From Chalara sp. BL73 (lineage: Eukaryota > Ascomycota > Leotiomycetes > Helotiales), in the NCBI GenBank assembly GCA_918026815.1, contig CAKJVC010000066.1, positions 248,001-312,000 of the forward strand: DNA of 64,000 nt, written 5' to 3'. Shown here one piece after another: positions 36,278 through 48,202 of the stretch. The position numbers and the translations under genes were made by a program. The notes below the pieces were generated by a model that saw only the letters and a program-made list of their open reading frames with translations, was not told where the DNA came from and did no database searches. The first letter of the stretch is position 1; every line of letters starts with the position of its first letter.

Positions 36278-39200
36278 TCACGACGCTGCCGCTAACACGT
36301 ATGATGTGATGGCATCCATTCTCTCCGTTGTCATCTTCAACGATATCCGCAGCAGTTCTCGAGCAATGTCAGGCTCCTCCTTCTGCAGCTGTTTCCAGTG
36401 ATCCCTGCTCAGTAACCAGATTACGCAATCGCGTTCGGCTTGCACGGTGGCAGTGCGATACGTCTCAGAAAAGAATGGCAATTCTCCGCATGTCGTTCCT
36501 GCTACAATGCTCTCCCAGTATTCGCCCTGAGGCAGCTCATACTTCGCTCGTAGTATACCTTCCTCTACAAGGTAGAAACCTTTTGCTGGTTCGCCGACAC
36601 GGAAAAGAACTGTTCCTTCAAGGTACTCTCTTTTATCAAAAAACCTCAGGGCTGAGAACCAAAAGTCTTCGTTCTTGTCTGTCAAACCTTGGAATGTCTG
36701 CAAAATTAGTCGGAGAGGTTCTTTCAAGTTGTAATATCGCGTTTCGCTTGGCTGCTGATCTAGAACTGCGGTAGCAGATCTTTGAAGTTGATTGAATCTG
36801 GGAGAGTTTCGCGGAGGATTCATCATAGTTGATGGAGCCTGACGTTCGTTCGGTACATCCAAATGGCCCGGCCCAGCATTGTTCTTTATCCGAGCTTCCT
36901 TGCTCGCGTAGAGAGTTTTCAAATACTCATTTTCACAACTTTCCAATGCTGAATTGAGATCTTCAAACATTTTTACATCAATCTCTTCCTGACCAAGACC
37001 AACACTGATCAAGCTCTTGCCGAGCTCCTGTTCAGCGTGAACACCGCTCAAATATAGAGTGACCCCCTTTTTATATAATATTCGACTGAGACGGTTGAAA
37101 GCCTCAGCTGCTGAATAGTCTATACCCGTGACGTGCTGGAGGTCCAGTACCAAGAAGCGAATCGGCCTCGCGTCGAATGCTTGTTCATCAATCAAATGAC
37201 GAATCTCATTCTCTGCGCTCACTATGGTGCCAAAGAACAGAAATCCAGCTAACTTCTTTACTTGAGTTTGCTCTCCTACATTTTGAAGATAGTGGGTTTG
37301 CGTAGGATTTCTTCTAACTGTCGATCGTACGATATTGCCGGGATATGAGGCGCGTACAGCTGGAATTCTTGATGTTTGCCATGTAGTTGACACAAACGCA
37401 AGTCCGATACCTACAAATATTCCGATTACAAAATCGTAAATGCCCATGACAAGCACAATCGTAATGACCTTGGAGATGTTAGTTTCATGGGCATATGGGT
37501 TATGACTATATCAGAGTTTATCGCGAGGGGACTACTCTGTGCACCAACGCATATAGACAGACAAGGTAGAACTTACAGTCAGGTACTCAAGCCATTTCAA
37601 TTTCTTCCTGGAGTCCCAAACGGCTTCAATGAAAAGCTCGAACCCGAGCAGAAAGATGAGGCAGCCAACCATCATAACTGGAATGTATCCAATAGTCGCG
37701 GGCCCAGTAATAAGTAAGACTCCGGTCAGTATAGCAAGTAGTACGCCAGCCGAACGTCCCTCAGCACCAGCCTTGATGAATACTACACTATTAGAATATA
37801 CTAGGTAATTCTGCATACTTCCTAGGATACCAGAAAGAGCATTAGATATGCCATGTGCTCTTAACTCTCGATCCAGATCAAGATCATCCTGTCCAAGGGC
37901 AAAACCAAGAGCAGGAACATTGATAGGGACGTGCAAGACTCCAAAGAATGTTAGTGCAAACATGGCCGGGACGGTGTGCAATATCGCGTCCCAACGTATA
38001 AGTTTGAAGTCTGTACTAGTCAGCAGAGCCTAAAAGTGGAGTGGCGACTAATATACTTTCGCCTGTGTACAAAGTCCAGAAGTACCACCAAGGCTCATCA
38101 CCTTCCGGACTATCAAAGATCCAGCCTGTGTTTCGCATGCTGTGTATCTCCAAGGCATCAAGCGAGAACACGAAGAAATAAAAGACCGCCCCAATCGAGA
38201 GGATATAGCCAGGTATGAGAAACTTCTTTAAAGAGCCTTCTCCAACTACTCCTCTTAGCCAGCCAAGAATTATGGCAAGAACGAATGGAATAGCCCAATG
38301 GAAAAAAGTATCGAGCTGGAACATTGTCTTCAGTGTTGGTATGTCGTAGTTAAGGTTACCCTCAAGTCTAGCAGACACTTCAAATCCTGTGGCGATCAAG
38401 AACCAGCCAACGCCACCAATACACCCTACCAGGATATGCCTAGGGATGAATCCCACTATGTAACCAAAGTTGAGAAGACCCTGGAGATAAAATACAAGGC
38501 CAGTAAGAATTGAACTTAGTTGATATGAGACAATGGTGGTAGCGATCACAGACGCTGGTTTGTCCTCTCCTACAAGACTCATGATAGTGAAAGCCATCTT
38601 GTGGAAAAAAGGGACGACCTCGATCTATGTCATTGTTAGCTATCAGCTAACGGGGGCAGTCTTTGAAGGTAACATACCATTTCTGACCCAATAGCATTGT
38701 TGAATTTACTTCCGCCAAGAGAAAATACCAGCTGTGACACGATACAACTCACATAGAACATAGAAATTCCAGCGGGCCCAAGGCTTGCAAATATGGGAGT
38801 TCCTAGAGGGAAAAGAATCATTCCTACGAGTCTAATCAGCATCACTCTCCCAAGATAAAGACGAGCGTTCCCAAGCTAGTTGGGGGTCACCCGAAGCTAG
38901 TGGGTATTCATATGTCCTCCTTGTTTCTCCTTGATATTTTGAGAAATATAAAACGCTATTGAACATACCATACGATAAAGCATCAAGAATATTTAGTAGA
39001 GCACCTAAAATCGCAGCCGGGAAGTTGCGGGCCGGTGTATAAACAGCGGTCTCAACAACCTTTTCTCTAGTCCAGTTTTTGGGAGCAAAGACTCTCCGAG
39101 CAAGCTGAGAACTCTTTGCTTTGGGCCACGACGTGAACTTTCGCAGTGCTGGCCACGAAATTCTCCTTCTGCTAGCTTGGCCTTCCACATCTACGCCATC

Positions 39201-39997
39201 ATGCTGCCCGCCCATCCAGTCCATATGCGGCGTCTTATACGGGTGTCGCTTTGTTATTAATGGGGTACGTTCAGAAGCATCCATTTGGACGCCGTTGGAG
39301 GTTATGATCAACCGCCCTTGGTTGCTATCTGGTTCATACTCATCCTCATCTTCCGAGTCCTTACTGACATCGTCTGGTGGTGAGCGGCTTGGAGGTGATC
39401 TTCTTAGCAAGTTTGCTAGTGCAGAGTTGCCAGGGGACTGAGAGTGTGGAGCACCTTCTTCCGGGGACACTGGTTCTGAGACCTCTTGTATGGATTCATG
39501 CCTTGCTCGGTCAACGTCTCGATTGGCGCTTGTCTCGTTGTCAGATGGGTTGAAATAGGATTCAAGGGTTGCTTGAGCAGAACGTCGAGGTGGTGGGGAC
39601 GAGCTCTGGATGGAGGCTCTGTCGGAAAGAGCATAAGAAGCAAGCTCTGCGCTGTCGTCCCGTACGCTCAATGCATATTGGTGACTATCAATAAGAACTA
39701 GGTGCAATGTCAACGGCAGAGTTCCAATTCATGTGTTCGCAGATGGCAGGGCTTACCTTGACTTCCGTGGTATGACCGGTGCACAAAAGAGCGCGTTGGC
39801 TCCCTCACACCAGAAGCATTGGCTGGATTCAATATCGAGCTTCTTGACTCGGAATGGTCTCGACCAGAGCCATAGGGGAAGTCGAAGGCGCCTTCTGTCG
39901 GATCGGCAGGTCGTGGTATGAATCGGGGACTCGAATGGGACGCCATTGAGGTACTACGGAAAGGTCGATTCGAGCCGTGGGCAGAAGGGAGTGACAT
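36278..39997 (-). CDS. VSB1: SulP-STAS transporter with cyclic-nucleotide-binding domain (Ygr125w/Vsb1 type)
   Basis: Large membrane transporter, 1,102 aa, with the architecture of yeast Ygr125w/Vsb1, a vacuolar protein needed for storage of basic amino acids. Exons: 39757-39997, 38969-39697, 38678-38823, 38057-38624, 37577-38010, 36278-37468. The first 300 residues are Ser/Asp/Arg-rich and cytosolic. The SulP core starts at LNILDALSYG/MILFPLG (joined across an intron) and runs through about ten helices with GFIPRHILVGCIGGVGWFL and PINVPALGFALGQDD. A STAS domain follows (IRFLVLDLQHVTGIDYSAAE), then a cNMP-binding fold (GTVLFRVGEPAKGFYLVEEG, GTTCGELPFFSETYRTATV). The cNMP cassette keeps G-E-L but has Tyr-Arg-Thr where classical cAMP sites have Arg-Ala, so ligand binding is uncertain. 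The first ATG of the exon was chosen; an extra 5' exon cannot be excluded. Confidence 0.87.
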
Positions 39998-41742
39998 ATC
40001 TCCTGGTCAGTCAAGGGACTGCGGACGCCTATGACCTCCCTGGCAATTGTGCTGTAGGCTCCGCGCACTGCAGCTGGTGGTGCAGCATGTGAGCGATAGG
40101 AATACTCTGTGCAAATGACGAAAGAGGTATAAATTTGGGCTGGGTTCCGAGATAAAAGTAAATTTAGTTCGCGGCCCTCTTTAGCTTCTGGCTAAGGTTT
40201 TTTTTTAAAGCCCGCAACGAGAGATAAGAAGCAGCGTTGGGACGGCAAGAGAGGAAGATCAAACCACAGGAACCAAGTATACGCAATGAAAGAGGGTACG
40301 TAGGACGGGTAAGATGGTGAATAATGAAATTATATTAGAACAAAATAGAATACGCGTGGCTCCCAAATGCCATACTTACATCTTTTTCGGACCATTTGTA
40401 TGAGAAACTTAACTTGATTTGAGCTCAGAGAATGGCGTTTGGCCTCTCGCGTCACCGGGCTAGCCTGTCAAGCTCTGTGAGAACGGATGAGATCGGCCCT
40501 GCAAGCTACAGTTTTTTTTAGGGGGGGTGGAGCGAGAGAGGGGGCGTGCATCTAAGTAGAAATTGGGAAGCGAGAGACTCTCTCAGGGGTCGCTTAGACC
40601 ACCACCCAAGCCATAGCATGGATGCCAGCGCGGAATTTTCAGCCTGCAGCTTGCCTGCAGAAAACGAGCGGGGTTCCATTCGGAATGGGTGAGGAACTAC
40701 TACTGTATGCTATAGCACCGTACGGTATCTTCTTCTTCTTCCCTGCATCCTCTCTATTCTGACTTGCTATCTCGTGGAGGAAGTTTCAGAGACGGCAATG
40801 CTGCTAGTAAGTAGTGGTAGATTCCATACCGCCCATCCTTAGGAGGGATTCCTTCAGACGTGAGCTACGATACAAGTTACATTCCATGTGACTGACTGTG
40901 TAACGAGGGGCAAATGCCTTACACGGGATCTTCCAAAGTTATATGAACCATACAAACTCAAGGTATAGACAGTAGCATACTTCTTGAGGGCGGGGAAGGA
41001 AATCACCATGGAAAGTGGAGCATGATAAATTTTTAATTTTTTAATTTTTTAATTTTTTCACATATCATAACTGTGGAAGCAGATGTAGGTAGGCAAGCGA
41101 TACCTGTGATAGGAATCGCAGTTTCTAACCCTCCGCAAAAAATACAACTTCGAACCGCATCTTTCGGCAGGAAAGGGTATTCGGCATCGGTCCGGGCCAG
41201 TCAAATCAAAGCCTGAGCTACCTCAAGCGCAACTATGGCAACACCCCGCAACCGGAATTGCTCTTCGCATGTATTCTGCTTGAAAAATGGCGTGAGTCCA
41301 ATTGCCATTATACGCCATGCACGCCAACATGTGCGTGCCAAAATTGCGCCTCACCTGATGGTCGCCTTCACTTCACTGTGTCACAATGCAATCATGCGGC
41401 CTTAAGGGCTTTGCATCCGATATTGCCAAGTCAAGGGTTATTGACGTCACAACCTCCTACCCCTCTCCTCTTGACCACTGTCGGCTCACCATGCGAGAAT
41501 CAGCAATAGTCCATTTCCAAAGCTGAAAGGTAGCTTTTTGCGTGCTCGTAGTTCCCAAATACACATCCACTTGATTGATCCATACGAGACTCAAGGCCTA
41601 GTTTCTCCATTTATGAGTTCTTTGGATCGGATTGAAAACCATCCAGGGCTGTATGTGGTGTCTCTGGACAGCATCCTCTGATTTGGCAGCGTAAGAGTAG
41701 ACGTGCGATATCGGAACAAGCACGAACAGCATGCAGAAAGGC
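39998..41742. other. Intergenic region between PSF1 and the SulP gene
   Basis: About 1.75 kb. It should contain the SulP gene promoter and the PSF1 3' end. It includes an AT octamer repeat at 41028-41058 and several homopolymer runs (T9 near 40200, T8 near 40511, G7 near 40521). No gene is seen. Confidence 0.5.
41028..41058 (+). repeat. AATTTTTT tandem repeat, about four copies
   Basis: One seven-base copy and three perfect eight-base copies of AATTTTTT in tandem. It lies in the noncoding region between two genes. Probably replication slippage of AT-rich DNA. Confidence 0.85.
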
Positions 41743-42482
41743 TCAACTGAGTTTTTGCAAATATCCCTGAGCGATCAACCGCTCGACATCGCCTTGACGC
41801 ACATAGAATTGGGAGTTTTTGGTCAAATTAATGGTCCTTGTAACCGCTCAGCCACTGTAAATATATATGGAGGAAGAAAACCTACCCGTATTCTGTTTGA
41901 ATTTCGCCTGCATCTTTCAGGACCCGAACATCGATAAATAAATCGTGTGGGGGTTCGAGACTGCCCGTCAAGTCGATATCGGTCCATTGTCCCTTGTACG
42001 CTGCAAGCAAATCACTGTATTGCCGCACATATTCCTCCTCTTCCGGGCTTAAACTACTACCACTCCCTTCTGCAATATCTCCATTGCCTCCCAAGCGCTC
42101 ATTAGAATCTTGTCCCGCTAAGTCTGCTATATCCCTCCCGTTCCACACCATCTCCTCGAGTTTGTCAGTCCGAGTTCTATGATATGCTAGTAAACAGCGT
42201 TTATTTCGGCGCATGGAAAGATGATCAACGAGGAGATGTGTTGCAGTGGCGGGGTCAGCAGACGATGGGTCAAACGAGCCCTTGAGGGCTTCGAGAACAC
42301 TCGTCGCATCTCTTTCTAGATCGCGTACTTCCCGCGTTACAGCGCGTACAGTTTCTGTCTTGTAGGCAGGGAGATTTTCCAGATTTCGAATGCGCTTGGC
42401 ATCTTGTACCTATATATATTAGACATTTGACACAGTGGATGATCGATGTTCTTACGAGCTTGTTAGCCAGATCTCCATACAT
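41743..42482 (-). CDS. PSF1: GINS complex subunit Psf1
   Basis: Psf1 is one of four subunits of the GINS complex, part of the CMG replicative helicase at DNA forks. Exons: 42456-42482 (only nine codons), 41886-42409, 41743-41836; 214 aa, close to yeast Psf1. The N-terminus MYGDLANKL joins to VQDAKRIRNLENLPAYKTE, then VRAVTREVRDLERD and the signature MRRNKRCLLAYHRTRTDKLE. The acidic linker SLSPEEEEYVRQYSDLLAAY precedes YKGQWTDIDLTGSLEPPHD and LFIDVRVLKDAGEIQTEYG. The last exon adds TINLTKNSQFYVRQGDVE to RLIAQGYLQKLS, the small C-terminal B domain that links GINS to DNA polymerase epsilon and Cdc45. Confidence 0.95.
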
Positions 42483-43608
42483 TTGGAATATATACCTAGT
42501 GATTTAAATACCTGTTCATTTCGAATTCTTCAGCCTTGTGCACGCAACACGTCGCGCCTAACCTTATTTAGACGCGCGTCTTCGCGGTTAACTAATTTGC
42601 ATCCCACAACGTCAACTATACCCAGATATCAAGTAGATTGTACAAAATACTTCATTACTAGGCTCCAGCTGTGGAAAGGAGAAATGAACCGAACCCTACT
42701 CTTATGAGCCCCAACTTTGTGGTCCTGGCAGTGCCAGACTTCTAGCCGAGCTGGCTGTCCTACAGCAACAATACCTTTGTCTTCGAGGTTCCTAGAACTC
42801 TACATTCAACCAACGGTTTTATCCACGGCTTATTCCTTTGTCTCTGGTATAACTTTCGGACTAACCTCCAAGGTTCATTAGTATAAAGAAATCTCCTCAG
42901 CCGTACAAATATACCATTTGAAGAAGAAAAAAGTCGACAAGTCTACTGTCAACACGAGCTTAAATCCGAATGCTCGTATCAGGACGTAGTCAGCGCCATG
43001 AAGCAAGGCTCTGGTGCATATATCATTTGAAACTTATGCTTCCGAGTCTGCTACATAAATCAATGCGCCAATAGCAGATCCCGATCTTTCATGTTCATGA
43101 GATATCTTTTACGACAACCCTTCTTCCTAGCAGCACGAATGAGTAGCGGTTGCTGATTATAGGTATTAATCAACTATTGCCCTAGGGGCTTAATTATCTA
43201 GCAGGAATTCTTCACAGGCGACCTCAGCTATCGAGCAGAACTCTGCAAAACAAAAAATCTATCAGCGGAAAGTCCCAAGTCTTTCGCCACTATAAGCAGC
43301 ACCAGGCCATTTACTATCAGAAATTTGAACTTCCAGTCACTAAATTTGATTCATGTACAAAATGTAGCTTTTACTATGGGTCTGGCTAATCTGTGCATAT
43401 CCTTAATCCTAGCTATAACATTCGTTCTCCTCGTGCCTTTCGTTCCGGCCTTGAAATGCATATCCATGGTTCCTTCCCCTCATATTCATAACTCTCACGA
43501 AAAGTGGGCTAGCGCCATCAGAAAGCGCGAGCACATGAGAACCCCAAATTACCTACAGCAAATTCTCAAAAACTCATTAAGCATTCAGTAGCTAGCGAAT
43601 TTTCTTCC
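42483..43608. other. Intergenic region between PSF1 and HMG-box gene
   Basis: About 1.1 kb. Apart from a possible small membrane or secreted peptide at 43376-43591 nothing is recognised. It should contain the PSF1 promoter and the 3' end of the HMG-box gene. Confidence 0.45.
43376..43591 (+). CDS. Possible small secreted or membrane peptide
   Basis: Open frame of 71 codons that begins MGLANLCISLILAITFVLL, which looks like a signal peptide or single membrane helix, followed by a basic hydrophilic tail (KWASAIRKREHMRTP). It is not a shadow of another gene; it ends 18 bases from the convergent HMG-box stop codon. No family resemblance. It may be chance; transcript data are absent. Confidence 0.25.
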   Translation: MGLANLCISLILAITFVLLVPFVPALKCISMVPSPHIHNSHEKWASAIRKREHMRTPNYLQQILKNSLSIQ

Positions 43609-45279
43609 TTATTCGTCCATCCACTTTTCAAACTGACCACCTTCATCTAAGGTCTCTGTGTGAGTTTGCCAACCTTCCGTATTGCCTTTGAGAATGTGCG
43701 CGTGTGGATCTTGGATATGGACGTTATCGAGCTCAGGGTCGAGATGGCTTAGGTTTATGGAGCTATGGGGACGGTCTATTGTGTTGTACCCTGCCTGCCA
43801 TTGCCGGTCGTCGTTGTGGCCCACCCCAAAGTACACACCATCCGGGTGGTCGTCACTATATCCAGCTCCATTATACATGGCCGCCTGCTCTTGGGTGATC
43901 AATATTGGGTCAATCCTATATTCTGGTCCCATAACTGATTCGTATGGCGGATATTGCTGCATCAGATCATATCCTTCTCCTCCACCTGGCAGACCAAGGT
44001 AGGAAGAAGTTACACCGGGCGCCATTGCCTTCCTCAGATAGACGTCCTCTACTCCGGCTATCGTTGGGTGAGGCTGGATCGATTGTTGGTAATACTCGCC
44101 GCGATGAAGATTCGCCTGGTTGTACTGAGGCGGTATGGGCCTTCCTGGGTTGTTCGCTTGGAATGACGACCTATTGTGTCCCCCATGGAATGGCTCTAAT
44201 GAAGTATCTCTTGAGGAGGAGTGCTGATATGCTGATCGGGTGGACGGGTATACTGCAGATTTTTGTGACCGGGGACTACTTCTGTGTCTCTTCGATCTCC
44301 TAGATGACCCGCCTTGTTGCCATTCCCAGTCATCCAAATCAGATTCCTCGGACTCTTCTTCCGATACCTTTCTCTTCGAAGAGCCTTTGAGAGTGCCGGG
44401 CTTTGTAGGAGAAAACTTGTACCCGGGGTGCGCATTCTGGTGATTTTGTCGTTCAATTCTGGCCCACTCATTGAACTGCTCCTTAACCTCGTCTGGCTCC
44501 AAAGGCCAGCTGTCACCGCAGACTTGCGAAACTACTTGGTGGTTGTTTTGTAGACACCAGTCTTTTGTCCGATTCTGATACGCCTTTCGATAGAGCATGA
44601 AGGAGTTCATGGGCCGTTTGACTTTACCAGGAATCTTTCCTTCATCAACTTCTCTTCGTCTCTCTTCGGCAGACCTATTGACATAGGCCTCAATATCTGC
44701 CACTGGCACATGTTTCCAATCTTTTGTTAACTCGCTGAGTGGCTTCTCAAGCTTCGCGACTTTCTTCTCTGCCTTGGTCTTCGACTTTTTTTCCTTCTTC
44801 GTTTTGGGAAACTTGTCAACACGAGAACGTCCGTCAGGCATTGGCTTGAGGCTCTGATGCACCCTCGAAATGGCATATCCGCTTCTTGTATGCATCTGAG
44901 GGGTAGGGGGCGATGTCGATGGCGTGCCATAGCTGTGATATGTTGGATCTTGGTAGTCAAGGCCATAGCCGTCCTTCCACCATGTTAGTATTCGATGACA
45001 ATGTTCGAATATCATACTCACGAATGGAATTCCGAGGCCTGAGTCTTGATGCCCATGTTGCTGATAAGCGTATCTTGGGTTCTGTTCCTGGTAGCTATAT
45101 GCTTCATCGAGACCACCTGCTGGTGATCCATAACTTGACTGCAAGTGCACTCCTTCATCTTGGTATCGGTCAGGGTACGGACTGTTGGCGTTGTGTTGAG
45201 CGATATGTTGGAGTCCGTGCTGGAGGAGATCGCCGGTATGAGAAGGCGTAGGAGACATTGACATTTTAATGTTCGTCAT
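43609..45279 (-). CDS. HMG-box transcription factor
   Basis: Predicted nuclear DNA-binding protein of 540 aa. Exon 1 is 45022-45279, exon 2 is 43609-44973. The 48-nt intron (GTGAGT, CTAAC branch site, AAG) is in frame and stop-free. The HMG box (about residues 203-277) has KRPMNSFMLYRKAYQNR, VVSQVCGDSWPLEPDEVKEQ and FNEWARIERQNHQNAHPGYK. It is of the sequence-specific MATA/SOX-like type, comparable with fungal mating and developmental regulators. A Lys-rich segment precedes the box (KFPKTKKEKKSKTKAEKK), likely a nuclear signal. The N-terminus is Gln/Tyr/His/Pro-rich, and the region after the box is Ser/Arg then Tyr/Gln/Pro-rich, typical of activation regions. It is not a MAT idiomorph by context: no MAT neighbours (APN2, SLA2) are present. 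Confidence 0.85.
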   Translation of the reverse strand: MTNIKMSMSPTPSHTGDLLQHGLQHIAQHNANSPYPDRYQDEGVHLQSSYGSPAGGLDEAYSYQEQNPRYAYQQHGHQDSGLGIPFVSMIFEHCHRILTWWKDGYGLDYQDPTYHSYGTPSTSPPTPQMHTRSGYAISRVHQSLKPMPDGRSRVDKFPKTKKEKKSKTKAEKKVAKLEKPLSELTKDWKHVPVADIEAYVNRSAEERRREVDEGKIPGKVKRPMNSFMLYRKAYQNRTKDWCLQNNHQVVSQVCGDSWPLEPDEVKEQFNEWARIERQNHQNAHPGYKFSPTKPGTLKGSSKRKVSEEESEESDLDDWEWQQGGSSRRSKRHRSSPRSQKSAVYPSTRSAYQHSSSRDTSLEPFHGGHNRSSFQANNPGRPIPPQYNQANLHRGEYYQQSIQPHPTIAGVEDVYLRKAMAPGVTSSYLGLPGGGEGYDLMQQYPPYESVMGPEYRIDPILITQEQAAMYNGAGYSDDHPDGVYFGVGHNDDRQWQAGYNTIDRPHSSINLSHLDPELDNVHIQDPHAHILKGNTEGWQTHTETLDEGGQFEKWMDE

Positions 45280-48202
45280 GTTAACATTTAAGACCCGATT
45301 GGAAGATGGAAGCTCGTCGTAAGCTGATTAGCCGTGGTGGTGTCGCTTTTGATCTTATAGGCAAGGTGGCGGTGATGCAGTATAGGCGTCAAGAAGATAT
45401 GAGATGGGAACTGAGGAGAATATGATAATTCAGTTTTGAAAATTATTAGAGGCTTTGATTATCGAAGCGCACAGCAAGGATTTCTGGATAGATCTCTATG
45501 GAAGTCATAGACCTGTCGAATTTTCCTATTTACCGTTCAAGCTTGTGAGCAGCAGAGCGAAGGCAAGATGGTGACGTTGAGCCCTTAGCTACACGCTCAA
45601 AAGCTTTTCGAAATCGCCAAAGAAGCTTGAAAGTCAGGTAGGACCGGGGTGTACCCCTTTTATGGAATATGTAAGACTTCTGGAAAGAAATCTAGCGATA
45701 CTCTTTGGGCCTTAGATAGTTTGTCTGAGGTGCCAATGTATTAGATTTGAGTTGAGAAATTGAATCAGCGGGAATGGTTTGTCTTTCTTCCCGGAACGCA
45801 CGGTATCAGAGGGTTTGGGACGAACCTATCGCAGGGAGCCGTCTTGCAGCAAAGTACCTTCCTCCCAGCTGGTTTATGTTCTGGAACTGCACTGTCGGGT
45901 AGTGAGGTGCTGTCAGCGGCCAGTGCCCACCACTTCTGAATAATGCACAAATCACCACGGCTGCCTGGTCTTGATATTCTTTGTTAGGTGTGTTTATGCA
46001 CTGTTGAACAGGAGCAAAGATTGAATGCGCTTCGCAGTGTAAGTAACAAGGCACAAATGACCAACTCTTTGTGCTAAAGTCGTAGAAAAACAAAAGAACA
46101 AATGTGATGCTGAGATATATGTATTTCGCACTCCTCAGATCACTTAGCGAATCGGGAAGGCTTTGATAAGTGCCTAGATTGCTGCTTTGTGACTATCTCT
46201 GCATTCGATCACTACCGGAAGAGGATGCTAGCGTCCTTCTGATTGTCTCCAAAGAGCCTTTATGTACTTTGCATTATAGTCTTGGTACTATAAGAGTTTG
46301 GTTCTACATAACCTCTTGGATCACAGCATGAGATTGAGATTGGTCAGGCAATCGAAATTTTGACTTCACCATGGCGTTATCAGTTTGATACTTGGCAATT
46401 GTAGCTAGCTTGAATTCTCTACTATCATAGGTTGACTACGGAAAGACATAGCCAAGACGAGTTCCCGTCGAGGCTACAGATAAGTTACAAACACCTGATC
46501 AGAGTTCTCAATCCCAGCCAAGGATCTACGATCCCATAGGCTCATAGGTTGAGTCTCTGAATAGCTTCTCCACCGGTTCACGCATATGCTCGCAAAGGAT
46601 ACTAGCAAGGTTGCCCCTACCACAAATCTCCATCCCTTCTCTGTCATCAGAGAGCTAGTGGTGGCGGCGAATGCGCTAACGCAGTTTATTTCCCATAGTC
46701 CACGGCTGCTTTTGGCCTAGAGGAGTGCAAAACTATGGGTCGCCACCACAACCTAGGGCTGGAAGAGCTTACCCGTCCATAGTCAATACAAACGGTAGTA
46801 GTGCGACCTCTCGACAGCTGGGGTGGGGAACAGCCACGGGTTACACAAGATCTCAGGCATGCCCAGGAATGCAAGCCACACAACCCCACAACGCCTTTAT
46901 GGCGGGAAGGGCAAAGTGGCCACACAAACATTACTAAAGCGGCCTTTTGATGGCTGCCAAAGTTGAAGCGTGCAGAAGTGCAGCTATGTATGCCTGAAAA
47001 CCAGCAGCGAATCTTGGCTGGTGCGCATTGATTGCTGATGGGATGCGTGGAGATGCCACAGGTGCCTAGTGTGAACCAACGGCTATCCGCATTAGCGGCT
47101 CTGCCATTCCACATCGACTTGAGACTGTTTGGATGTCTGTCTCATTTCTGCGAGGATGACTCTTGCACATATGAAGACTGCAAATCACCCCTATTCTTCC
47201 TGCCCTGATGGAACTGACTGGAAGAGCACTTTGCCTTCTGGGAAGATAGACTGAGGATCATAGAACAAAGCATAACTTCAAGTAGATGGACTGTCAAGAG
47301 GCTGATATGCCCCTTTTGCTACTCATGATGGTATGTTTACCTGTTCGTGAGACGTAATCTCCCGCCTTGTTGGTTCATGAGAGCGAACATGCAAGGTTAG
47401 GCAGGCCCTGGGTGCAGCACCATGTCACATTACTCTCTAGACGTATTTCCATGGTTTGCTCTTATGAGTGCTTTCTCTGGGAGCGCTCTTGAAGCCCCTC
47501 ATAGTGATCAATGCTTCACCTCCCTACCATCAAAGTATCTGTTACACAAATTTCGACCCTACTGTGTTGTGCAAGAGGAGAACCCGCAGACCAACCGCTC
47601 ATAATCATAGGTGAAGAACCCTACATAAAGAATTGCTGTGATTGTCGCATGTATTTTGAAGCTACGAGCAGTGCTGATGCATGCTCAAGGGTTGGTCCAA
47701 GCTTAAGGCTTTCCACAAGGAGCCTATGGCCATTCCCTAGTTATGCCACTCTACATTGAAAGCTGTTAAACCCTGAACTCCTATGACTTCTAGATAAATC
47801 ATCATCAAATTCCGGATTGAGGAAAGTGCTACGGTCAGGAATTCTCACGGGAGAAGATCGTGACACCGGTTGAATGGGACCCGCATCGTTGCTGAAGCTC
47901 GGAACCGCGCTTTTAGCCCCGACAATCGGATTTGACTGGGTTCCTCTCCAGTTGCACAGTACTTAATATTGATAAAAATTTGTATCAGGCTGATGCGCCA
48001 TGTTGTGAGGTTACGCTGAGTCGTGTCGTCGTCGGATTAGGTGGGTCTCCGATTTAGAGTTAACGTAATATTACCTGTTGGACGACAACGAAATTGTGCT
48101 TACTTCAGATTCGAAATCTCAAGTTTCATGAAAAGCGATACCATCCTCGTCGTTTGAGTTGCTGCATCTCTGTTTTTCGGTTCTTTATTTAGAATCATCA
48201 GG
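45280..48202. other. Long gene-free region upstream of HMG-box and acyltransferase genes
   Basis: About 2.9 kb between two divergent genes with no recognisable coding sequence. Open frames (for example on the minus strand at 46686-47114) match nothing and overlap others. It may hold extended promoters, long leaders or a noncoding RNA; nothing specific can be read. Confidence 0.5.

Noticed and set aside
43609..45279. HMG-box gene as part of a mating-type locus.
   Set aside because: The usual MAT neighbours are absent and the protein is much longer and differently organised than MAT1-2-1.
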